Below, piece after piece: positions 1-12,776 of a stretch of 30,728 nucleotides of DNA. Numbering within the stretch: the stretch's first letter is position 1; every line of letters begins with the position of its first letter. The notes under the pieces were generated by a model. That model did not search any database, had not been told where the DNA came from, and worked only from the letters and a program-made list of their open reading frames with translations. Origin of the DNA: Perkinsus olseni. Lineage: Eukaryota > Perkinsozoa > Perkinsida > Perkinsidae. The translations under genes and the position numbers were made by a program. The DNA lies in NCBI GenBank assembly GCA_013115135.1, contig JABANP010000587.1, positions 1-30,728 on the forward strand. The letters run 5' to 3'.

Positions 1-1536
1 AACCATCCCAGACGCTAAGGGGCGCTGAGCGTCCACCTATTGTATGTCCCTTTCAAGAAAGAGCTTCCTCTGCACTTCAAGTTCGCCGAGGGCAGCCTTA
101 GATTTCTCTGACACTTGTCGAATCTTCTTTGTAGACTACAGTCGTCCAAATAATTCGGAATACCTTCTGGTATCCCTATACACTTCGCTTCGTAACTCGT
201 TCCAGTTGGAACCAGCTGGGAGAAAAAACACGATATTCCAAAATTATTTCGAGGACTGTACAAGTTGTAGCAACGTCAATACTGTACCGACTGACTAGTG
301 AAAGACGCTCCCTGTTTCAAGCAGGTACAAAGGCAATCGCAATGCTTCCACCACTCACCGGGAAATATACGACCCAAGCACCCATCTTTTCGCAGTCTCC
401 AATCAGTAGAGATTAAGGTCCACTGGTAGAGCTCCGTTAACGACTCGTTCGGCTCTATGGTGAGCAATTTCGTCCGCTGAAGCGTCCGCGTTGTGAGCCA
501 TCGTCCCGGGCATTTGACCGATTGACGCTCTCTCTATTCTAAGAGGAAGCGCGCGTTAATTGGGCAACTGCCAAAGCAATGATTTGAAATCCGACTGGAC
601 TCACCGCATGAGTCCATTGTCCGCATGACGTTCATGCGTACACCACGTAGTGTTTAAATTTCTTCATAGGAAGCCGTCTTGTCTAAATGCCCAGCGCCTC
701 TTTCATGCTTCTTCTTGCTTCGTTCCATCCTGCATGGTGATCCTTCCTACAAGCTCAGTCATCGCGACGCGTGGACCCGTCTCCTTTTATTTGATCATCA
801 TAAAGTAGTGCTTCTCATTATTTTGAATCAGACCATTCTGCCTCTCGCTCTTTCGTGTGCTAGAGGACCTTCAGTGGAGGGTCGCCACATTCCTGGGGAA
901 GATTTTCAGTTGGACTCCCCGTGTCTTGATGGCACAGTCTGTGTTCCCGAAGTCACTGATGCATTGGCGGAGCTGAAGTGCAATGCACTTAGGGCATCGC
1001 AATTGACTAAACGCTGACTGCCACGTTCCTCCGCTTGCTTCTTGTGTCGTGCATTTGCAACTTGAGGCAACATAGTCGGCCGACCTGTTCCGATTAACGC
1101 ACGCCGTTCTTCGAGATATCTTCGAAGCTCGAAGCATATTCGACTTCATATCGCTCATGTAGCTTCGCCAGACGGCACGTGATCGAAAATACACGTTAAG
1201 CAACAGAACGTGAATACCAAGCGTTAGTTATGAACAACTTGACTGGTACCGTGCACCATCCAGATTCCGTCACTACGGAAGTTGTTGACTTCCATGAGAG
1301 TTGCTTCGGTCCTGCTGCGGTATCTACTTTACCCTCAAGTTTATCACTCAGAACCTTCGTGTACTTTGACGGCAACGAGTGATCAGTTGTCTTACTCCCG
1401 TCATAACCGCTAGCCTAGATCGGAGTGCTCGAAAAAGGTTATAATCTCCGGGAGATTACCTGCCCACTCTAGCCTACACCGCAACTCCAGGCACCGACGC
1501 AACACCACATCAGCTTCGAAACACGAGCTACTTAAT
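1..1536. other. Region downstream of TBCD, no gene recognised
   Basis: I see no reading frame with recognisable protein motifs and no RNA gene here. The open frames are short, start and stop without splice signals in register, and show no conserved motif. The right edge is the stop codon of the minus-strand TBCD gene, so its 3' UTR and polyadenylation region must lie here, but I cannot place the signal. An exon of a further, unrecognised gene at the left edge cannot be excluded. Confidence 0.4.
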
Positions 1537-4500
1537 TCAACGATATTCTTCTTTAACGAAGTCGGCATAACCAAACACATGTGATGGCGCGCTAAGCGAT
1601 ATCGGAACCTCCTCATCCGCTGACGCTTGGACTCCCACACGGCTGCAGATCTTCGAGTGAACCTCTTCCCAGGCGGTCTTGTCCTCGGTCCAGTCCGTTT
1701 CTATAATCATGTCAAACGTCTCGTCATCAGCCTCTTCCCGTGCGCACTGCAAAGATTTTTCATACATCACCTTTGCGGTAGCGTGACGGACTTTGGGAAA
1801 GCCGTGACACAATAGGCGACCAAAGAGGGCCTCCTTGATGGCAGTTCTCGCTTCCACCTTCACAGAGAGCATGCCAAAATAAAGGGTGGAGAGACAAGCA
1901 GCGCATTCGCGTAGCTTCCCAACGTTCCGAGACCCTCGGCATTCAGACAGAATTGCTTTGGTCACTTCGGCGACTTGGTCCTCCCCCAACGACAGCAGCT
2001 CTCGATCGAGCAGAAGCTCAAGTGTCGTCAACCAAGGTACGGCAAAGCGGCCGTCTCGATCAGCTCTGGTCGGGAAAACCGCAACGGTGGTGATTTCCCG
2101 ACGCAGAAGGAGCAGCAGACCTGCCAAATCTGCCCGGAGTGAATCATCATTCTTCAACGACTGGGTGAGGGCCGCCGAAGCGTCTCGCGATACCGCATGC
2201 GAGAGGCTGCCCGTTGACGACACCAACGACGACAGAATGGTGAGCTTATCGCGGGCCTCAGGGAACTCCCCGATCGCCCTTAACCCCGCTAGGAAAGGGC
2301 TCATCTTCGGCTGTTCTCGATAGAGGCTCAACACGCCACCCCAGAGTGTCGGCCAAGTCGGGGACTCAGTCAAGTCCTCAGCGACGACCGGCGGGTAGAC
2401 CTGGATACGCGGTGATGCTTCGTAGCCTTTCCGAATTGACTCATAGACCTGAACAGGGACTAGCTTGCATTATCAGCAGTAGCAAATTGCCTAATAAACT
2501 CGCTCAAGCCGAAACCGACGAAGTCTCTACTAAGACGACACGGTGCTAGCGCTAGGCTAGCTGCCGGTAGACACTTCCATTGTTAGCCTATCACTAAGCA
2601 TACAAACTCATCCTTCAAGTTGCCTGTTGCGCTACCTTCTCATACCGCATTTTACGTGTAAAATCGATTTCAGGCTTGATTCAGAGGCTCACGACTCCAC
2701 AACTTTTGTGCTCGACCAAGCCGCGTAGTTTTTACCCCTTTCTAACAGGGAGTTCGATAAACCATTACCAGTAAAATCGATTCTATGCGCCTCACAATGG
2801 CGGTCCTGGACTGAGCTGCGATAGCCACACACCAACTGGTCACTCTATCACTAAGTTACGCGAACTCTTGCGCTACAGCGTACAAATAGAGTCATCTCAG
2901 AAAATCTACTTCCAGTTGCAAAGTTTCCAGTTGTTAGAGTTTCTTTTTTTGGCAGCCTGCCCGGGCTCAATTGCAGCATTCCAAAGTGGAAACCTCTTAG
3001 ATGCTTCTGCGTCACACATACGACGACTCTCAGAGAGAAAACGCCGACCCAACTGCACCCACCAGGGCGAAGGCTCCCCCTTCCTGTCGCCGCCGCCCCA
3101 TGGCAATATCCTCAATGCCGCGAAGGGCCACCACTCTGACGTGGTTCAATCGGCTCACACTCGCCGCGATCAACCCGGCCAAAGTTTCATCCGCCAGAAG
3201 CGCCTCTCGCCACCATGAAGATAGCCCTCCCGCTAAAGCCAGGGCGACCAAAGCCGAAACCCCTCTGGCCGCGTCCTGTCGAATCCACCGTCCCACATCG
3301 CCTCGAGTGTCCGTGGCATAGTCGATCACCATACATCTCACCAACGCTCTGACGACCTCCGCGGCAACTTCAGACCCGCCCTTCTCGGCCACCGCAAGCA
3401 ACCCGACGACAGCCCAGCGACGAGTTTCCGCGTCGACGACATCTTTCGAGATCGGATGCTCCGGCCAGCCAGTGGCCTCCCGTATAAAGAGGGAAACTAC
3501 TTCAGGTTGGGGAGGTGCCTCTCGAGCCCTCGTCAATACGGCCAAGGCCAATAAGTATCCTCGGCGAGCGGCAACGTTCTCATCCGAGACTTCAAGTTTT
3601 TTCACATAATCAGCCTCGGCTTTTGTGATCTCATCAATGGTTACCTCGCCGGGCCGACACACGACCAAAGCCATCAACGCCTCCGCAGCAGCAATTTGGA
3701 CCTAAAAAAGGCGGAGCCAAGTTTTTTCTTTTGAGACAATGATCATCGGCACTACCGCTGCAGTGAAGTGACGTATACTGGAGTTGATGCTTTGAATGTA
3801 CCGAGGGATCGTGTTGGGCTTCAACGGAATGCAACTGCGGGCCTGATTCACAAAACCCGAGGCGACGAAGGCAGACCGGTCTCCCAGTGGGCGCAGCTAT
3901 GACTCTAAGTAATGGTTCATCTCGGGGAAGGATCATGACAGCTAAAGGGTTGGGTTCACTCCATTGCTATAGAGCAGTTGGCATAATCCCTCCTGAAATA
4001 TTCTTCTGATTGTTCGTGAAGTTTTGGTATGAATGCGTCTGATAAGGCGCCCGTTCAAAGCGCTTCCTCGATGAACGGCCAATTCAACTTGTCGCCTTAA
4101 CTTGCAAACTTGCAAGGCCTACGAGTCCCCTAGAGATATTCAGAAATCTACGTTACAAAGACAATGCCCAGCCATCAGCAGACACGATGGGTCGGCGGCG
4201 TTTCAACTTACGTAAAACACGGCCTGCACCAACGAGCAAGCCGCCGCTCGAATCATCTCTCCTCCCCGTCCCCGATACAGTCGAGCTTTCTCCAGCTTGG
4301 GGACTACGTTCCGGATCAACGTAATGGTAGGCGTATCCAAAATCTTCCCGCTGCGCGATCCATCTCGGCGCACCTGATCGAGAAATACGACCATTACAGT
4401 GTTGGACAGATTGTGAGTATCCCTTCAACCGGGGCGAGCCATACTTTGAAACTGGTTTGGGAACATCCCCGGGGGACGCGAGTCGTCTGAATAATATTTG

Positions 4501-5242
4501 TTTTTTTGCGGACTGCCCGAGGGGCTCAAAGACCATCAGAACCCATTCCTTTCGCTACTAGCCTTCAACAAAGTCACATCCGCATGGAGGTTGAGGGCGC
4601 TGCGACGCTGCGTCCAGGTATCAACCACGCTCAACCTTTTTTGCGATTTTGACATGCAAGTCCCGAAGGGCAGCCCAACTAAGGTCTGTAAAATCTTCGT
4701 AAAAATCTCATTTTCCCGTGACGTGAGTATCAACATCGAACGCACTGATCCAGTTTGGTTGTTCCTGTGTACGCCGCCGTCCCCCAAGGAGAGGCTAGAA
4801 CTCTTCCCTTGGCACTTACCAGATTCTCGCAGGCCACCACAACTTCAGAAACGGCCAGCAGCGCTCCATGACGGAAGGTCGTCGGGTGAGAGGCGGCCTC
4901 CTCAAGACTCGCTGGCAACAGCGTATGCGATATATACTGAGCAGGGGACCCAGGTTCGATTCCCACAGCCTGTACTTTTCTACCTACCTCGCTAAGGTGA
5001 CCTTCATCCACGAACGGGACAACTGCCCCTATACTTCGAGCCGCGAGTTCTCGAGTCTTCTTGTCAGGGCTCCTACCAAGGCGATCACGTCACTCGCCAC
5101 GAAATCAAGCGCTCGCCCGTCATTTCTGTCTAGTGGCATTGGCAGTCACTTGCCCTGCGGCGACCACGACTGACTCCGAAACGAAGCGTAGTTCAACGAG
5201 GAGCATTTCCCCTTCGGCCGACCGTGACGCTGTTCCAAGCAG

Positions 5243-5308
<66 letters not shown>

Positions 5309-8300
5309 CCGCTGGCTTCGCCGGGATGTTCTCGCAGTAGGTCAGTTTGTAATTTTGGTTAAAGACGGGAAGGACAAGGCGAAGCCAATCGTCGAACGGT
5401 GGAGATGGAGCCCCGAGAGCAACTCACCTCAGGTGCAGTCGGCAGAGATGATCCAAGACGAAAGGCACTAGATGAGGATCTCCGACACACAGTTTACCTG
5501 AAAAGGCCTTTCAGTCGGGCCAGGAAAAGATGAATAGCGGCCATGAGACGACGACTGGGTGTCCGTGGACACTACAGGGGAGTTGCGTAGAAATTGCTGC
5601 CTCTTCACATAGGGCCCCATCGGCCGCGGAACTCTCCACCGAATGTCGCCCTCGTTGCGGCCCAGCCTACCTGTAACGTCCCCAAGAAGGGTAGTGGCCG
5701 CGTGGGTTCTATTAGCAACAGTCCAGTAGTCGACCAGATTGACGAAGAGGAAGCCAGCATCATCAGCCGTGGTGCATCCCAGCCGACCGACGACCTCCTG
5801 GGCTGCAGCCGAGGCCGCACGCCGGACCACTATATTGGGGTCCAGCAGGGAGGAGCATACCTGCCGAGGACTGCTGGTAAAGTTTTCGTTAATTCGAATT
5901 TTGGCGAGTAGCCTTTGGCTACCAGCCCAGGACTATTTGTCTTGGTCTTGCGCGAGGACTGCCAAAGTCTATTTGCCAGTTCATCAGATAAGCCCAGAAG
6001 TCTGCTCATCAGAACTTCGAAAGACGGAAAATGACGGGTTCCCCAGCCACAGGTCAATCCACCGAGGACTGCCGATGGCATTTTTGTCCATTCGAATTTG
6101 TAGCCAGCAGTCTTGTGAGTTGATCGACTCTCAACCACAACTTCGGAACACGAAAAAATCACGAACCTCCGCAGTCACAGGAGTCCTGTGACAGGACAAG
6201 GCGGTCGGGAACGACTGTGAAGGCCCCGAGCGCGATACCATCGAAACAGAATCCGCGCAGGGATTGCTTGTTACCCGGTTGAGCTAAGGGCCGAACGTTC
6301 CCGGTCAGTGAGCAGGCAGCTCTTCGGTAAGCCGACGATACGGCACCAATAGTGGCTTCTCACCAATAGTCTCAGAATCATGTCCAAATTCCTGCTAACT
6401 ATCTCCTGGTCGCAAACACCCCTCGCCACCGCCCACAGCACGAAGCAGGCGGCGTCCCGAGTAGCTGCAAGGCCTTGACACTCGAACGCTGGTCTGGCCA
6501 CTTTGTCGAGGAGGGACTCGAGAGACTCAGGGCTATCGAAGGCGAGGGCTGTCGATCCCAGCCTGAAATCCATCAGATTTCGCGCGCCACGAAATTATAT
6601 CACGTCATCACAGGAATCATAAAGCGATGCTAGCCCGACTGCTGACAGGGGCACTGTCTACATACACAACTGAGCTGCGCTCATACTAGCTTCGTATTGC
6701 CAACTCTTTCGCTCAATTATTTCACTTCCTATCTGCTCTGCCCCCTCCACTATGCGGTAGAGGCCAATCTACTAGAGCTGCGTTCTACAACTACTACAAC
6801 GAGGAAGAGCACAGTCCATTTTCTTTGTCCTATGAGAACACGTCACCGACTCGAGTTGCGAAGTTAATCTGGCCGATTGTGCATTGACAGACTCACCTGC
6901 GTAGCATCTCAGCAACGGCAAGGCTCGTTCCGTGCAGCCTATGAGCGCTTCCAAGACTTCTGAGACCATCATCGCCGTCTGGAGTGAGGGCTGCGAGGAC
7001 GTCCACTGCTGCTGCCGATGGCAGAACGTTCGAAACCCGGCCTAGTGCCTGAGATGCTCACGAAATCCTCAGTGGGAGAATAGTAGGACTCGAGAACAAC
7101 GCTTCGAGGTAATGATGGCAAGGGGCTGACCGACGACACTGAGAGACTCTGCATCGTCGGACGTAACTCTTACTTTCTCGAAGAGGATGATAAGGACGGT
7201 CCTTGTCATCCTCTTCGAGAAAAAAGGACGGCCCTTGAAGTACCCAAAGGTTGACCTGGCGTCATCAGCGACCAGTCTACCAAAGGGCCCTACCTTAGCG
7301 GCAGCCCATCGGACTACTGTGACTGGGTCCTCCAGGGACGGCAAAAGGATCTCTCCGATCACATCTTCAACCTAAGATACCAAAAATCCGAGCTAGCAGA
7401 TATCGAGACCCTACCAGGTTCTGGACTGATTCTCGCATAGTGAATTCGCCAACGGTCAGCTCATCGTCGACCCTCTCCTTCTTCGCATCAGACAGAGCCT
7501 CCTGTGGCAGAGGAGAGCATAGCCGTCTACCGCCTGCCTGACGATACCTGATAATGCATCACCATCGACCAACGGATACATACCAACTTCCTAACTCGGA
7601 ATCCACAGCTCTAGTCACAGCGTTTTGATCGATTTGCATATCAAACCCGAGCGCACAGTAACTTAAACGATCGCCGCTCAAGTGCGAGAGGCGATGATGA
7701 AAAAAACGTAGCCCCGAGCTCAGATCGGACGGCGTCTCTTCTCCGAGGAAACAGAAAACTCAACAAGAAACGGACAGTTCACAACTCCTGATTCGGACGG
7801 GGATATTCTGGGTTCATGAGGAATCTTCATAGATTCTCGATATCCGGGTGAGAAGGCCCTGTGCAGAAGATATGCTCGTGGCAATCTTCGCTGTGCGTAT
7901 TCCTATCCGACTCCTCCTCGACACCTGGAGATTTGTTGCTAGCGATAGTTGGATGAATGCATATCTTCTGAGCGAGAAGATTCGGCATGGTTTTAACAGC
8001 TGGGCTGTTTCGTTATTCTGTTCAGAATGAGATGTGCGATCGTGGAGCTCTCCTGTAACCCCGGCCCAAGTCCAAGCCGTGTCTCTAAGAGCCATGCTTC
8101 AAGTCGTCAAAGTACAACCAAGAGCCACCAAGCAAGCCGTCCAACGGAACCTGCCTATGATGAAGACCCGCAGTTCCTGGTCGAGAGTATCAAACTGTAG
8201 AGCGCGTGAGACATATGAGGACCACTCATTATAAGCTTCGTCGAGACTCGCTCCTCTTGATCCTCTACAGCTTGGCAGTTCATCACCCTCCAAAAGCGGG

Positions 8301-11300
8301 TTGCTTGAACCAACACGCTCACTAATACACCTGCATGTCCTCAGGCTCATCCCTCGATAGGCCTCATTTCCCGCTTCAACAAGACCTTCTATCGTCATTG
8401 AGTAACCCTGGGATCCCGCGAGTCGTTGAAACTGTCAAGTTGCAACAAGCTCCCTAACACATGAGAGTCTTGATCCAGTGCGGAATCCCGACCATCTTTG
8501 GATCCGACACCAGAAGGCCCCACAAAGCTCGTTCCGCTGCCGTCACTTGAACCCGAACTAACGGCCGAAATCACCATACGGCTTCCTACAGTTGCGCATT
8601 GTAACATGGTCAACAGCAACTCCCAAGCTGAGGCGTGGCAAGACGGCCCCTCAGATCGAACGAAGATAGACGTGGTGATTAGTCAATGACTAATAGTCAT
8701 CATGGAGATGATCAACTGTTTTACCGAAAATATCTCGGGAGTCCGGAAACTAGGAAAGACAACCAGCTTTCCTTCAGATAGTGCGGGAGAATTTCGCTTT
8801 GTGTTCAAAATTGTAAGACTAGAACCCTAGCGCAACTCCGCCGCCTACCTCCATTGCTGCCGAGCCTGACGGACACGGTCGGGGCACTCTCGGTCGACCA
8901 GCTCAGCACAGATACGCCCGCACAAGGCGACCACGACCTTTTTAGGGACGCCTCGGAGTCCTAGCAAATCTCATAGACACGCCACAGAGGCCAACCGGAA
9001 AAGCCTTACCCCAAGCTCTGCTAGCTGCCTGGACAATCGCAATGAGCTCAGAATTGGGCATATTGCGAAGAGTAGGAAGCTTGCTGAGTTGATGGGCGAC
9101 CAAAATACACGACCACCGTTCCCCATTCACATCCTCTGATACCAAAGCGATATCCGACAGGGCCTGCATGAGGACCAAATTAATATGCAAAAATGACATA
9201 TTCTCTATTTCCTGTCGTTAGACGTGTTTTGGGGTGTCCCTTCAATGAGTAAATAAAAGGAACGTTATGATCTCAACGTTTGCTTTGTGCCGCCACAATG
9301 ATGATCTGAAAGCTGTTGGGATTTCTTCCTAAGAACTTTCATACCGGTACATACCGTGCGTCCGACACACTCCACATAACTCACGCAGAAAATGGAGACT
9401 AGAGAACAATAAATGAATACTCTCTAACTCTCCATCTGTCTAATGCTACCATCAAGCGCATCTTTATTCATCCAGAGTAATGACATTCCACCTCCATACC
9501 AGTAGCCTTCCAATATTGAAGAGATTCTCTCATAGAAATTTATTACCAAAAATCCCGGCAAGATGTGTTAAAAATATCTTAAGCTCATGAAACCAGCCAC
9601 TGAGTGCGGCTGAGTTGCCACTATCAACACTGAGAACTCCACCCGCGCCCCCTTACACTGAGTTGGGCAAAGAAGTCGTTCTTCACACTATTCTGTAATA
9701 TATCCTCCCGAGCAATGAGCCGAGCCAGACACAAGGCAGCCGCGCGATGCAACCGTTCACAATGGCCCTGTAGTGCTGTGGTGCAACTGAGGAGGCCAAA
9801 GACTAAGAAGGGAAATCCGATTGCTGATGTAATTGACACAGAAAGTTTTAATGGTCCGATCGGAACTTCTCAAGGCCGAAACCGATCTGTTTCTGACTCA
9901 AAAACCGCTCATTTTATGCACTCTCAAATGAGGGGCTTCTGTCTCACCACCAGATGCCGAGCTTATCAAGCCCCGACACCAACCTCGGTGAGAGTCTCTC
10001 GCGGATGCGCTCAGAGAGTAGAGGCCGGACGACTGTCCGATGCAGTGGGGCTGTCCCTTGCTAAGGTACACTCTTGCTTATCTCAGTAAAAATGCGTCCA
10101 GGCACGGAGACGTCTATATCTCAAAGAAAAAGACGCTCAACCTAATTCACGTCCCCTCACCATCTCGCAATCCTCTTGGGCACATCGGCAGTTGGCCATG
10201 ATGGGAACGGGAATGGTGCCAGTAAGAGCACAGAAAGCCAAACAAGCATTATGAACCTACACCCGCCACTCCGACCACCACGTCCGAAGAGGATGTGCCG
10301 GACCCTGCCCAGCTGACCCTCTCGGATACTCGTTGAACAGCGACTGGCCTCGGGGAAAATATCTCAGCTGCGCTCAGTATGATATCTTCGAGGCTCCACT
10401 GGACGAAATTCCAACTCCGACGTTCCGCTTCGCCACCCGAGCGCTCAGTGGAATAATTCGGTTCATCGAACTCACTTAGACTCCCAACCCTCCAAAGCTT
10501 CTGAGCCTTTATTGTCACTCTCGGTAACCAGCAGCACCTCCGCCTGGTCCAGCACTGGCTCGATGAGGGAGATCTCGTGAGGGAAGTGACCGAATGGCGC
10601 CTTGCTCAGCCCCTGACCTGACGGCGATGGAGTTCCTCATCGATCTTCTAAACGAATTCAATGGAATGCACTAGAGGTACTGGGTGTACAGAAAGTACTT
10701 ATGAATGAAGCCACGTACTACGGGCGAAACTCCAATTTAAGTAGTACATAATCGTAGATAACATCATCTGTAACACTGTAGTAGAAATTATCAGAAATTT
10801 ATTATCACGACGAAGACTTTGATAATCATAACTGAGAAAGTCAATCGCTCCGCAGTGATCACGTAATCATAGATAACTATCTTGGTGGCCATGGGATTCA
10901 AACAACTCACATAGTTACTCAAAAAAATCATAACCCTCAGACAGTTCAAAGCTTTCGATAATTCTATCAACTGCGAAGCGAGCGGGGCTCTATTATCTGG
11001 AATCGGATCATCTCGAGAGCGCGTGGGTGCGAACTACTTCTCCCCAGCCAAAACTGCATATGAGCCAAGACGTACACTACCCGGATTCACTATCAGTATG
11101 ATTCAGTAGGTAAAACTACTCGACAATGCTTCCACCGAGAGTTACGTGCCAAAGTCATTTTTTTCACAGAAAAAAATGCCGAGCCTGGGATTCGAACCGG
11201 CGACCGTCGCGTGCAGTGAATATTTCACAATGTTGAGTCCAAGGCTTCGCTGAGCGAGCTTTTTCCACTTCCTCACGAAGGACTAGTGATAATACATAAA

Positions 11301-11996
11301 CTCTTAATCAGGCATACGCATTAGACGAAAAGCGACGCTCTTTGCCTGACGTGAAGCCCGCAAGCGATTAACGTCTCCAAGCAGCAGCACAAGCCCGTCG
11401 CTACTGCTCAACGCGTATCTTCGGAGCTCGCAATGAACTACCTTAAAGATAAGATACGGGGTAGAGCATATCAAATGGCAGCTCTTCGGCCAAGCATGCG
11501 GGTCCTTCCGAGACACTTGGTCCACAATAAAAGCAATGAGCGGTGAGGTGAGGTCTGCCATGTGGGCGTCTAGGAGCGCTCCCCTCTCTTGATACCTGCG
11601 CCGAGGACTTACCCAGGATTCCAGTTGCCCGCGAGACGCAACCGTTGAAAATCTTTTTCTCAACCGTATTAGCGATGTTTTATTCAAATAAGAATCCGTC
11701 CGTCTGCGGTTTCCAAAAATCACGCGACTTTGAGAACAAACGCTGATCGCCTTCCCTATCCTCTCACGGCTGAAGCAAATCCTTGAGGTCATAACAAAGC
11801 CTCTGGCACCTTCCCAAAACAGACTCGAACGCCTTCCCGGTGCCTTGAAGCTCTCTTTGCTCAACGGCCAGCGCTACTATCTCTTCGATGAGCGTCAGCG
11901 ACTTGCCCTTCTCTCTGAAAGTGATAGCGATGGACTAGCAGACGTTATAGTCACTCTAACTGTCTGAGGAGTCTACGGAGGATGAGGCCAAGCCAT
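1537..11996 (-). CDS. TBCD: Tubulin-folding cofactor D (TBCD), ~20 exons
   Basis: Cofactor D is the large HEAT-repeat cytosolic chaperone that captures beta-tubulin and, with cofactors E and C, assembles or takes apart alpha/beta-tubulin. Exons in transcript order: 11977-11996 (tentative start), 11810-11914, 11442-11595, 10476-10612, 10161-10256, 9657-9786, 9010-9163, 8849-8960, 7415-7501, 7281-7371, 6897-7041, 6364-6562, 5671-5860, 5428-5467, 4984-5072, 4820-4911, 4212-4373, 3756-3842, 3063-3701, 1537-2400. Phases agree at every listed junction except two gaps (9164-9656 and 7502-8848), where about 20 residues and an acidic loop exon remain unplaced. Hallmarks seen: FPHEISLIEPVLD, VVRWAAAK, RDAACFVLWAVARG, VRRAASAAAQE, RELAARS, FRHGALLAVSE, RLYRGRGGE, DYATDTRGDVGRWIRQ, and the C-terminal FPKVRHATAKVMYE followed by ETDW. 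The coding sum is about 1,200 codons, matching the usual TBCD length near 1,190. Donors are GTAAGT, GTGAGT or GTAGGN; the shortest intron is 49 nt (8961-9009). The start codon is uncertain; an alternative ATG lies near 12.08 kb. Confidence 0.93.
4953..4978 (+). other. tRNA-like T-arm/box B fragment followed by T-run (TBCD intron)
   Basis: Matches the Pol III box B consensus (GGTTCGATTCC, 4953-4963), followed by 11 nt and then a CTTTT run. It fills part of the 72-nt TBCD intron 4912-4983. The T-stem pairs poorly and no 5' half with a matching acceptor arm is visible, so it is a tRNA-derived fragment or chance match rather than a tRNA gene. Three similar sequences with the same 11-nt spacing lie in other introns. 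Confidence 0.45.
5243..5310. repeat. (AAC)n microsatellite, about 22 units
   Basis: An uninterrupted AAC/CAA trinucleotide run on the plus strand (GTT on the TBCD-coding strand). It lies inside the TBCD intron between the exons at 5428-5467 and 4984-5072. A plus-strand frame would read it as poly-asparagine, but the splice structure of TBCD shows it is intronic. Confidence 0.95.
6174..6192. repeat. Perfect 9-bp inverted repeat with 1-nt centre
   Basis: Arms GTCACAGGA and TCCTGTGAC around a single G, in the TBCD intron 5861-6363. It has the same geometry as the palindromes clustered at 27.8-30.3 kb. Confidence 0.85.
7174..7222. repeat. 49-nt inverted repeat, 24-bp arms with 1-nt centre
   Basis: Two 24-nt arms (7174-7197 and 7199-7222) are reverse complements with one mismatch and only one base between them. 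It sits in the TBCD intron 7042-7280. As RNA it would form a very stable hairpin, and as DNA a cruciform. It is the longest palindrome in the left half of the window. Confidence 0.95.
8678..8694. repeat. Perfect 8-bp inverted repeat with 1-nt centre
   Basis: Arms ATTAGTCA and TGACTAAT around one A, within the unresolved TBCD intron region 7502-8848. A further partial copy of the arm follows directly (TAGTCATCATGG), making the site quasi-repetitive. Confidence 0.8.
11180..11206 (-). other. tRNA-like T-arm/box B with T-run (TBCD intron)
   Basis: On the minus strand a box B match (GGTTCGAATCC) is followed by 11 nt and a run of seven T, as in a tRNA 3' end followed by a Pol III terminator. Upstream sequence to about 11270 has a loose box A-like stretch (GCTCAGCGAAGCC) but no convincing acceptor or T-stem pairing. 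Best read as a decayed tRNA or tRNA-derived SINE inside the TBCD intron 10613-11441. Confidence 0.45.
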
Positions 11997-12776
11997 CTGT
12001 GGGTGCTCAATAGTGCGAGAGTAGAGTGACACAAGTGCGAGTTGCCGAAACGCGAAGCCTCTTGAGCCTTCATCCGTCGCTGAGATTCGCCACTTTCCAG
12101 AAAGGCCTTTCTTGCTTTTTCGTATGAATTCTGAACTTGTGAGTAGACCTCCCTACACTTGTCACTTCGTGAGGCCATCGATCTCTCGGCGCCCGACTGA
12201 GATCTCTCAACTATCTAACCTAAGACTCTCACGGCGGCTACACCCTGCATCCGTAGACATTAGCTACTCACGGGGAGCGCGAGAATGTACTCGGGAAGAT
12301 ATTCTCGACAGAGCGTTCCCAAAGCAGAGGGAAGGAGTTGAAGATGCACGACTCAGTTCCGAGTCCTTGCCAAGGAGAAGCGTTCTGCTCCTCCTCAGAG
12401 CCTCCACCCTCGACAGACCCATGTCCCGGATCAGCAGGTGCTCGCTCATGTATATAAGAATACAGAGAGCAACCATTCTCACAGTTGGCTTAATGAAAGA
12501 ACGAGTGCAGTTTCCATCATTCCCAGAAGGCTGTTTTACTTGAAAAAATCCACTTCTTCAACCTCGCCTTCGCCGTCCCCGCGACCTCGATCGCAAATGT
12601 CATTCTTCCCCCAGCACTCAGTGGCTTCATAATCATAGTCAATCACGCCCGTGCATGCTACGGACTCCTCATTACTGACGATCGTATCCATAGGTCGAGC
12701 TGGAAAGATACAAAATAGGTCGCATATCTTACTAACTCAATACGCAAAGCACGCATAAAACATTTAGATCAGGCCC

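Noticed and set aside
679..1017. 112-codon plus-strand frame as a gene
   Set aside because: No recognisable motif, no splice context, and the opposite strand is equally open (871-1203).
5061..5471. Plus-strand frame with a poly-Asn tract
   Set aside because: It overlaps the TBCD exons 5428-5467 and 4984-5072 in antisense and is open only because the AAC microsatellite has no stop in that frame.
11304..11864. Single continuous 186-codon minus-strand gene
   Set aside because: The frame runs through an intron: alignment to TBCD requires splicing 11810 to 11595 and ending the exon at 11442; the remainder has no homology.
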